Assembly: GCA_947364395.1 (NCBI GenBank)
Contig: CANASS010000003.1
Location: 1 to 64,000, forward strand
Source of the DNA: an uncultured bacterium
GTDB lineage: Bacteria; Bacillota; Clostridia; Oscillospirales; Oscillospiraceae
Reading direction: 5' to 3'
DNA: 64,000 nt
A model generated the notes under the pieces. The model was not told the DNA's origin. It worked only from the letters and a program-made list of their open reading frames with translations, and did not search any database. Shown in pieces: positions 25,927 through 32,559 of this stretch. A program made the position numbers and the translations under genes. Numbering within the stretch: position 1 is the stretch's first letter; each line of letters opens with the position of its first letter.

Positions 25927-25955
25927 ATTATATCAAAGCTGGTATTTTGTTTCAA
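25927..25955 (-). promoter_or_regulatory. Promoter of the zinc-ribbon gene
   Basis: On the minus strand: TTGAAA (25950-25955), 17-nt spacer, TATAAT (25927-25932). The start codon is only 17 nt past the -10. Confidence 0.8.
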
Positions 25956-26017
25956 GCGTTGAATTTGTAAAAAAGAACGGCCTGTTTTTGTAGGACCCAC
26001 CAACGGGGGCGGGGCGG

Positions 26018-26548
26018 TCACAGGGGACATTCCAGCTGGCAGTCGAAGGGCTCCGCGTCCACGTGGCCCTGATGGTATAATTCGGCCTCTACGCATCCCA
26101 TTTTGTGGTAAAATGCCTGGCTTTCCACGGCGGAGTGGGCGGAAATGTACAGCTTCCCCGCCCCATGGGCCCTAGCCCACTCCTTGGCCAGCCCGAACAG
26201 CGCCCTGCCGATTCCGCTCCCCCGGAGGTCCTGGGACACGTGGATGCTGGACAGGTCCAGATAGCGGTGCTCCCCGCCGAACAGATCGGGTTCCACCGAC
26301 GCGAAGCCCTTCAGCGCCCCGTCCGCAAAGGCGCCGTACACCACGCCCCCCGCTGCCACAGTGTTTTTCAGGCAGGAGATCAGGGTCTGGTAGTCCGCCT
26401 CCGACCAGTCGTCAACGAAGGGGTCGTCCCGCACCAACCATTGGCCCCGCTCCCGCCGCCAGCACTTGGTCACCGCCTGCCGCCGGATAAAGTCACGGAA
26501 CAGCTCCCGGCACAGCTCATCCCCGGCCAGCGCTCGATATTGCACCAT
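26018..26548 (-). CDS. GNAT family N-acetyltransferase
   Basis: 176 aa, ATG with GGAGG upstream. The acetyl-CoA binding motif A is visible as SSIHVSQDLRGSGIGRALF (R/Q-x-x-G-x-G/A type), followed by a helix and the C-terminal SAVESQAFYHKMGCVEAE segment usual for GNATs. It should transfer an acetyl group from acetyl-CoA to an amine, in the cytoplasm. The acceptor is not predictable; some drug-acetylating enzymes have a similar outline, but nothing here proves resistance. Single gene. Confidence 0.88.
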   Translation of the reverse strand: MVQYRALAGDELCRELFRDFIRRQAVTKCWRRERGQWLVRDDPFVDDWSEADYQTLISCLKNTVAAGGVVYGAFADGALKGFASVEPDLFGGEHRYLDLSSIHVSQDLRGSGIGRALFGLAKEWARAHGAGKLYISAHSAVESQAFYHKMGCVEAELYHQGHVDAEPFDCQLECPL

Positions 26549-26638
26549 GTCAGCCGCCTCCTTTTTCAGACCAGTATAGCAGAGCCGTCCTCCAGGCGCA
26601 AGGGGCGGAGGGAGGACAAAAAAATTCCCCTCCGGCCA

Positions 26639-26667
26639 TTGGCAGGCCGGGGCGGATGTGGTATAAT
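26639..26667 (+). promoter_or_regulatory. Promoter of upp
   Basis: TTGGCA (26639-26644), 17-nt spacer, TATAAT (26662-26667); about 45 nt of leader to the ATG. Confidence 0.75.
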
Positions 26668-26717
26668 GTCATAGATAAGCATCTGCCGTTCAATCCATAT
26701 ACGAAGGAGCTGCCGAT

Positions 26718-27350
26718 ATGAATGAGAAAGTGCACGTGGTAGACCACCCCCTGCTGGCCCACAAGCTCACCATCCTGCGGGATAAGAACACCTCCACCAA
26801 GGACTTCCGGGAGATCGTGTCCGAAATCGGGATGCTGCTCACCTATGAGGCCACCCGGGACCTGCCCCTGACCACCAAGAAGATCGAGACCCCCATCTGC
26901 GAGATGGAGGCCCCCATCCTCCAGGGCAAGAAGTTTGCCGTGGTGCCCATTCTCCGGGCCGGGCTGGGCCTGGTGGAGGGGGTGCTGCGGATGGTGCCCT
27001 CCGCCCGGGTGGGTCATCTGGGCATGTACCGGGACGAGGAGACCATGGCGCCGGTGCAGTATTTCTGCAAGATGCCCCGGGACGTGGCCGAGCGGGACGT
27101 GCTCATTGTGGACCCCATGCTGGCCACCGGCGGCAGCGCCGACGCCGCCATCCAGATCATGAAGGGCTACGGCTGCCAGAACATCAAGCTCATGGTGCTG
27201 GTGGCCGCCCCCAAGGGCATTGAGGTCGTCCAGGAGCGCCACCCCGACGTGGACGTTTACTGCGGGGCCATCGACCAGGGGCTGAACGAGCACAGCTACA
27301 TCGTTCCCGGCCTGGGAGACGCGGGGGACCGCATTTTCGGCACAAAGTGA
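26718..27350 (+). CDS. upp: Uracil phosphoribosyltransferase
   Basis: 210 aa, normal size. It makes UMP from uracil and PRPP in pyrimidine salvage. The PRPP-binding loop [15 protein letters not shown] and the uracil-site segment near the C-terminus ([13 protein letters not shown]) are typical, as is the N-terminal [13 protein letters not shown]. It has its own promoter and terminator, so it is a single-gene unit. It lies 2 kb before the purine cluster but shows no sign of being part of it. Confidence 0.97.
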   Translation: MNEKVHVVDHPLLAHKLTILRDKNTSTKDFREIVSEIGMLLTYEATRDLPLTTKKIETPICEMEAPILQGKKFAVVPILRAGLGLVEGVLRMVPSARVGHLGMYRDEETMAPVQYFCKMPRDVAERDVLIVDPMLATGGSADAAIQIMKGYGCQNIKLMVLVAAPKGIEVVQERHPDVDVYCGAIDQGLNEHSYIVPGLGDAGDRIFGTK

Positions 27351-27359
27351 GGTATGCAA

Positions 27360-27389
27360 AGAGCCCGCCCGGCCTGGGCGGGCTCTTAT
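27360..27389. terminator. Terminator between upp and the convergent polymerase gene
   Basis: Stem AGAGCCCGCCC with its complement around a 5-nt loop, followed by TAT. The convergent gene ends at 27401. Confidence 0.8.
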
Positions 27390-27400
27390 AATATTCCAGT

Positions 27401-28630
27401 TCAGAAGGGCAGGTCCGCCGGGTCCTCCTGGGGCTCGGGAGGCCGGGTGAGAGCGGCCACCGTCACCGCCCCCGGCCCGTATTTGGAGCGGATGGCGTCC
27501 ATGGTCCGCTCCAGCTTTTCCACCTTGTCCCGCTTTTGGGGGGCGGCGGCCTGGAACAGGTCCAGCTGTACCGCGGCTTCCTCCTCCGGGACCAGGCTGT
27601 GGGCGGTGAGGGTGATGGCCCGGATGGGGGCCCCGGCGGTCCAGCTGCGGGCCAGTATATCCATGGCGGCCTGGTACAGCTCCCGGGCGGTGTTGGTGGG
27701 GGCGTCCAGGGGCCGCTGGCGGCAGATGTCCTTAAACTTGGGGTCTCGGATGGTGACCTGGAGGGTGGCGGCTTTCATGCCGTGCCTCCGCAGCCGCACC
27801 GCCACCTGGTCGGCCAGCAGGGACACCCCCCGGCCCACCTCGTCCCGGCAGGTGAGGTTGTGGGGGAAGGTTTCCCCGTTTCCCACGGACTTGGGGGGCG
27901 TGTACGTCCCCGCCGGGGCCACGGGGCTGTGCTCCAGGCCGTTGGCGTACTCCCACAGCTGCCCGCCCTGCTTGCCCAGCAGCTCCACAAGGGCCTTTCG
28001 GTCAAAGGCGGCCAGCTCCCCGATGGTGGATATTCCATACTGCCCCAGCACTCTGGCCGCCGCCCGGCCTACGAACAGCAGGTCGGTGACGGGCAGGGGC
28101 CAGACCATGCGCTGATAATTTTCCCGGGAAATAACGGTGGTGGCGTCCGGCTTTTTGTAGTCGCTGCCCAGCTTGGCGAACACCTTGTTGAAGGACACCC
28201 CCACGGAGATGGTCAGCCCCAGCTCTTCCCGGACAGTGTTTCGGATGCGGTCGGCCAGGGCGCGGGGGTCGCCGCCGAACAGGTGGAGGGACCCGGTCAC
28301 GTCCAGCCAGCTTTCGTCGATGCCGAAGGGCTCGATGAGGTCAGTGAAGCGGTCGTATATGGCGTTGACCTTTTTGGAGAACTCCCGGTACAGCCCGTGG
28401 TGGGCGGGGAGGAGGGTCAGGTCCGGGCACTTTTGGCGCGCCTGCCAGATGGTCTCCGCCGTGCGCACGCCCAGCCGTTTGGCGAGCTCGTTCTTGGCCA
28501 GGATGATGCCGTGGCGGCTTTTGGGGTCGCCGCACACCGCCGTGGGGACGGCCCGCAGCTCCGGGTGGGACAGCAGCTCCACCGAGCAGTAAAAGCTGTT
28601 GCAGTCACAGTGATAGATGACCCGGTCCAT
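27401..28630 (-). CDS. dinB: Y-family DNA polymerase IV
   Basis: 409 aa from the ATG at 28630, with GGAGGGAG upstream. The catalytic acidic residues are present in YHCDCNSFYCSVE and GIDESWLDVTG. The HhH region includes FVGRAAARVLGQYGISTIGELA and a little-finger domain follows. Near the C-terminus the QLDLF motif fits a beta-clamp binding peptide. It performs error-prone bypass synthesis past DNA damage. I see no LexA box close by. The length is that of DinB/UvrC-type Y polymerases in Firmicutes. Confidence 0.93.
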   Translation of the reverse strand: MDRVIYHCDCNSFYCSVELLSHPELRAVPTAVCGDPKSRHGIILAKNELAKRLGVRTAETIWQARQKCPDLTLLPAHHGLYREFSKKVNAIYDRFTDLIEPFGIDESWLDVTGSLHLFGGDPRALADRIRNTVREELGLTISVGVSFNKVFAKLGSDYKKPDATTVISRENYQRMVWPLPVTDLLFVGRAAARVLGQYGISTIGELAAFDRKALVELLGKQGGQLWEYANGLEHSPVAPAGTYTPPKSVGNGETFPHNLTCRDEVGRGVSLLADQVAVRLRRHGMKAATLQVTIRDPKFKDICRQRPLDAPTNTARELYQAAMDILARSWTAGAPIRAITLTAHSLVPEEEAAVQLDLFQAAAPQKRDKVEKLERTMDAIRSKYGPGAVTVAALTRPPEPQEDPADLPF

Positions 28631-28763
28631 AGCGCTCCCTCCTTTGGGAACAGTATACACCACACGTTCCGAATTGTCAAACAATTGTTTTATACCGGGC
28701 GGCGTTTTTTCCCGTCCGGGCTGGAACCTGTATTCATTACTATTTGCGTGGAGGCGCCGCCAA

Positions 28764-29291
28764 ATGAAACTGCTGTTCTGCGGCCAGCGGGGGGCCGGAA
28801 AAAGCACGATCATCCGCAGGCTGGTGCCGCCGGGGTTCCCGGTGGCCGGCTTTGAGACCTTTTTCGCCCAGGGGGAGGGGGGAGCGGGCCTCTATATGCG
28901 CCGCCCCTGGGACGCCCAGGCCCCCTGCGGCCCTGAAAATCAGGTGGGCAGGCGGGGAGCGGTCCCCGGCACGGCGGTGGGCTTTCCCCAGGCGTTTGAC
29001 CGCTGGGGGACCGCCCTTCTTCGGGGGATTCCCCCCGGCTCCCTGGTGGTTATGGATGAGCTGGGGTATTTGGAGCGGGAGGCGGCCGCCTTTCTGGGGC
29101 AGGTCCGCCGGATACTGACGGGCCCCTGCCACGTGCTGGCGGTGGTCAGGGCCTCCGACCAGCCTCATCTGCGGGAATTCCGGGAGCTGCCCGGGGTGCG
29201 GGTCCTCCAGGTCACGCCGGAAAACCGGGAGGAGCAGTATCTCCGCGCCAAGAGCTTGCTGGAGGAGGCGGGGATCTTTTCCCGGAACTGA
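28764..29291 (+). CDS. P-loop NTPase of the NTPase_1/THEP1 type
   Basis: 175 aa, ATG at 28764 with GGAGG about 10 nt upstream. Walker A GQRGAGKST is at residues 7-15 and the Walker B-like MDELGYLE is followed by helices, as in nucleoside-triphosphatase THEP1. These small proteins hydrolyse NTPs in the cytoplasm; their biological role is unclear. The gene lies directly before the purine cluster in the same orientation, but a terminator and a strong promoter separate them. Similar NTPases are sometimes found near molybdenum-enzyme genes, so a link is possible but only inferred. Confidence 0.82.
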   Translation: MKLLFCGQRGAGKSTIIRRLVPPGFPVAGFETFFAQGEGGAGLYMRRPWDAQAPCGPENQVGRRGAVPGTAVGFPQAFDRWGTALLRGIPPGSLVVMDELGYLEREAAAFLGQVRRILTGPCHVLAVVRASDQPHLREFRELPGVRVLQVTPENREEQYLRAKSLLEEAGIFSRN

Positions 29292-29320
29292 CGGCTGCGG
29301 CGGAGGCCCGCAGGCCCGTT

Positions 29321-29359
29321 GACGCCGCCATCCCAGCAGGGAGGATGGCGGCGTTTTCT
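29321..29359 (+). terminator. Terminator of the NTPase gene
   Basis: 12-bp stem ACGCCGCCATCC (29322-29333) and its complement (29343-29354), then TTTCTTCC. Confidence 0.82.
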
Positions 29360-29447
29360 TCCTAACTTTTTGTCTGGCACACAGACTGTTTGTGAAAACT
29401 CCACAAAAATCAGGGCCGTATTTTGGCGGCTGGAAAAGATTTTCTCC

Positions 29448-29476
29448 TTGAAATCCCAGGAAAAATGGGCTATACT
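29448..29476 (+). promoter_or_regulatory. Promoter of the purine cluster (permease - ssnA - ygfK - xdh unit)
   Basis: TTGAAA (29448-29453), 17-nt spacer, TATACT (29471-29476). Two dyads lie just upstream and could bind regulators: GTCTG/CAGAC (29373-29387) and TTTGTG/CACAAA (29388-29406). An AAGGAGG ribosome site precedes the ATG. Confidence 0.75.
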
Positions 29477-29530
29477 CAAAACAAGAAATAAATTTTTTAT
29501 TGCTTAAAAAAAGTAAGGAGGAAATTTAAA

Positions 29531-30874
29531 ATGCAGCAGCCGACCTCGCCTGCCGGCGCTCCGGCGTCCGTCTTTTCCCTGGACGGCGTCCCAGCGCCCG
29601 GCCAGCTCATCCCCCTGGGCCTCCAGCACGTGGTGGCCGCCATTGTGGGCATCATTACCCCCGCCATCATGGTGTCCAACACCTGCGCCCTGTCCGACGC
29701 CGACCGCACCCTGCTCATCCAGGTATCCCTCATCGTCACCGCCCTGGCCACCCTGCTCCAGCTGTACACCATCAAGCACCGCATCGGCTCCGGCCTGCCG
29801 GTGGTCATGGGCATCAGCTTCGCTTATGTGCCCACCCTGCTGGCCATCGGCGGGCAGTTCGACCTGCCCACCATCCTGGGCGCGGAGATCGTGGGGGGCT
29901 GCGTTGCCATCCTGTTCGGCATTTTCGTCAAGCAGATCAGGAAGCTGTTCCCGCCCCTCATCACCGGCACGGTCATTTTCACCATCGGCCTGTCCCTCTA
30001 TCCCACAGCGGTGAAGTACATGGCCGGCGGCGCGGGCAGCGAGGGCTTCGGCGGGCTGAAGAACTGGGCTGTGGCCCTGGTCACCCTGGCGGTGGTGGTG
30101 CTCCTCCAGAATTTCGGCAAGGGGGTTTTGAAGCTGGGGGCCATCCTGTGGGGCATGATCGTGGGCTACGTGATGGCCCTGTGCCTGGGCATGGTGGATT
30201 TCTCCGCCGTGGCCCCGGCGGGCTGGTTCCAGCTGGCGGCCCCCCTCCACTTCGGCGTGAAATTTGAGGTCAGCGCCTGTATCTCCTTGGCGGTGGTGTA
30301 CGTCATCAACGCGGTGCAGACCATCGGCGACCTGTCCTCCACCACCATGGGCGGCATGGACCGCATGCCCACCGACAAGGAGCTGTCCGGCGGCATCGTC
30401 GCTCAGGGCGCGGTGAGCATACTGGGGGCCCTGTTCGGCGGCCTGCCCGCCGCCACCTACAGCCAGAACGTGGGCATCGTCACGGTGAACAAGGTCATCA
30501 ACAAGGCCGTGTTTGCCTTCGCCTCGGTGATTCTGCTGGTGGCCGGGCTGGTGCCCAAGCTGTCCGCCATCCTCACCACCATCCCCCAGGCGGTGATCGG
30601 CGGGGCCACCATCTCCGTCTTTGCCACCATCACCATGACCGGTATCCGCATGATTACGTCCGAGCACTTCTCCATGCGCTCCAGCGCGGTGGTGGGGCTG
30701 TCCGTGGCCCTGGGCGTGGGCATCACCCAGGTGGCCGGCGCGCTCCAGGGCCCCGGCTTCCCCGCCTGGGTGCACACCGTGTTCGGCTCCGCCCCCATCG
30801 TGGTCACCGCCATTGTGGCCATCCTGCTCAACCTGCTCCTGCCCAAGGATCAGGCCGTCAAGTCCGGCGAATGA
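29531..30874 (+). CDS. NCS2 (uracil/xanthine/urate) nucleobase permease
   Basis: 447 aa with about 12-14 hydrophobic helices. NCS2 hallmarks are present: LGLQHVVAA near the start (QH motif), GLPVVMGISFAYVP, and TYSQNVGIVTVNK, which carries the family signature Q-N-x-G-x-x-x-x-T. These proteins import a purine or pyrimidine with a proton or sodium ion. As the first gene of an anaerobic purine cluster, xanthine or urate is the likely substrate (inference); family members with urate activity include YgfU of E. coli. A GC-rich hairpin without T-run follows at 30891-30906. Confidence 0.92.
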   Translation: MQQPTSPAGAPASVFSLDGVPAPGQLIPLGLQHVVAAIVGIITPAIMVSNTCALSDADRTLLIQVSLIVTALATLLQLYTIKHRIGSGLPVVMGISFAYVPTLLAIGGQFDLPTILGAEIVGGCVAILFGIFVKQIRKLFPPLITGTVIFTIGLSLYPTAVKYMAGGAGSEGFGGLKNWAVALVTLAVVVLLQNFGKGVLKLGAILWGMIVGYVMALCLGMVDFSAVAPAGWFQLAAPLHFGVKFEVSACISLAVVYVINAVQTIGDLSSTTMGGMDRMPTDKELSGGIVAQGAVSILGALFGGLPAATYSQNVGIVTVNKVINKAVFAFASVILLVAGLVPKLSAILTTIPQAVIGGATISVFATITMTGIRMITSEHFSMRSSAVVGLSVALGVGITQVAGALQGPGFPAWVHTVFGSAPIVVTAIVAILLNLLLPKDQAVKSGE

Positions 30875-30960
30875 CAGCAAACCGGGCCGGCGTCCCGCCG
30901 GCCCGGCATGGCTCGTTTCGCCGCATGAAATAATTTGATGATAAAATGGAGGAAGTACCT

Positions 30961-32301
30961 ATGCTGCTCATCGGAAACGGAAGGCTCATCACACGCAGCG
31001 ATACAAACCCCTATCTGGAAAACGGCGCGGTGGTGCTGGACGGGGAAGCCGTCCTGGAGACCGGGACCCTGGAGGCCATGCGGGCCAAGTATCCCCAGGC
31101 GGAATTTGTGGACGCCCGGGGCGGGGTTATCATGCCCGGCCTCATCAACGTCCACACCCACATCTATTCCGGCCTGGCCCGGGGCCTGGCCATCGACGGC
31201 TACAACCCCGGCAATTTCTTTGAGGTGCTGGACGGCCAGTGGTGGAACATCGACCGCCATCTCACCCTGGACGGCACAAGGGCCTGTGCCTACGCCACCG
31301 TGCTGGACTGCATCCGGGACGGGGTGACCACCATCTTCGACCACCACGCCTCCTTCGGCCAGATCCCCGATTCCCTGTTCGCCATCAAGGACGTATGCCG
31401 GGAGCTGGGTATGCGGGCCTGCCTGTGCTACGAGGTGTCCGAGCGGGACGGGGCGGAGAAGTGCGCCCAGTCCATCCGGGAGAACGCGGAATTCGCCCGC
31501 TGGGCCAAGCAGGAAAACAGCGACATGATCAAGGCCATGTTCGGCGGCCACGCCCTGTTTACCATCTCCGACAAGACCTTCGAGGAGATGGTAAAGGCCA
31601 ACGACGGCATGACCGGCTTCCACATACACGTGGCCGAGGGCATGAACGACGTGTACGACTCCCTGAAAAACTACGGCTGCCGCCCCATCAACCGCCTCCT
31701 GTACAACGGGGTCCTGGGGGAAAAGACCATGCTGGGCCACTGCATCCACGTCTCTCCGGCGGAAATGGACATCATCCGGGAGACCAACACCATGGTGTGT
31801 CATAATCCGGAGTCCAACATGGGCAACGCGGTGGGCTGCTCCCCGGTGCTGAAGCTTTTTGAGAAGGGCATCCTCATCGGCCTGGGCACCGACGCGTACA
31901 CCCACGACATGCTGGAATCCCTGAAAGTCCTGCTGCCCATGCAGCGGCACAACGCCTGCGACCCCAACGTGGGCTGGGGCGAGGCCATGGGGATGCTGTT
32001 CCGCAACAACCCCGCCATCTGCGCCCGGTATTTCCAGAAGCCCCTGGGGGTGCTGGAGCCCGGGGCGGCGGCGGACGTGATCGTCATGGACTACAAGCCC
32101 TTCACCCCCTTCGGGGCGGACAACATCGACGGCCACATGCTCTTCGGCATGATGGGCAAGAACTGCCGCACCACCGTCATCAACGGCAGGGTGGTGTACA
32201 AGGACCGGGAGTTCGTGGGCATCGACGAGGACAGGATCAACGCCTGGACCCTGGAGCAGTCCAAGAAGCTGTGGGGCGGGCTGAACCATAGGAGCTACTG
32301 A
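30961..32301 (+). CDS. ssnA: SsnA-type amidohydrolase
   Basis: 446 aa from the ATG at 30961; an ATG 15 nt earlier overlaps the GGAGGA ribosome site. It is an amidohydrolase/chlorohydrolase-family metal enzyme: HTHIYSG (first two His ligands), HIHVAEG, HCIHVSP and the catalytic Asp in GTDAYTHD. It closely resembles E. coli SsnA, encoded beside ygfK and xdhD. The family removes amino groups from, or opens, nitrogen heterocycles. Its exact substrate in purine breakdown is not settled; genetic work on gut-bacterial urate use points to this gene set. Confidence 0.92.
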   Translation: MLLIGNGRLITRSDTNPYLENGAVVLDGEAVLETGTLEAMRAKYPQAEFVDARGGVIMPGLINVHTHIYSGLARGLAIDGYNPGNFFEVLDGQWWNIDRHLTLDGTRACAYATVLDCIRDGVTTIFDHHASFGQIPDSLFAIKDVCRELGMRACLCYEVSERDGAEKCAQSIRENAEFARWAKQENSDMIKAMFGGHALFTISDKTFEEMVKANDGMTGFHIHVAEGMNDVYDSLKNYGCRPINRLLYNGVLGEKTMLGHCIHVSPAEMDIIRETNTMVCHNPESNMGNAVGCSPVLKLFEKGILIGLGTDAYTHDMLESLKVLLPMQRHNACDPNVGWGEAMGMLFRNNPAICARYFQKPLGVLEPGAAADVIVMDYKPFTPFGADNIDGHMLFGMMGKNCRTTVINGRVVYKDREFVGIDEDRINAWTLEQSKKLWGGLNHRSY

Positions 32302-32318
32302 GGCCTTGCCGGTCGGGC

Positions 32319-32541
32319 GTTCTTTTTCTTGAAAGAAAAAGAACCAAAAAGAACTTTTGGGCAAAGCTCCGCTTTGCTTCCTGGTCATGCTGAACAATTC
32401 AGGTCACGATATTGTGAATTCAACAGCCAAACAAAGTTTCGCGATCAAAGTTTTTTGCCCCGCTTTTTTACAAAAAACGGGCGGGGTCCAGGGGCAGCGC
32501 CCCTGGCAGGGGTCTGGGGACAGCGTCCCCAGCAGCAAATT
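32319..32541. repeat. Dispersed intergenic repeat, family R1, copy 1
   Basis: Fills the gap between ssnA and ygfK. It starts with a near-palindrome around TTCTTTTTCTTGAAAGAAAA, then AAAAAGAACTTT and a CAAAGC stretch, and ends in a CCCCGCTTTTTT...GGGCGGGG hairpin and CAGGGGCAGCGCCCCTGG-type stems. The same ordered blocks recur at 46621-46806. Confidence 0.8.
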
Positions 32542-32559
32542 ATAATGGAGGTCACAACA

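Noticed and set aside
32319..32541. Insertion sequence between ssnA and ygfK
   Set aside because: No transposase reading frame; it is too short and only contains inverted repeats.
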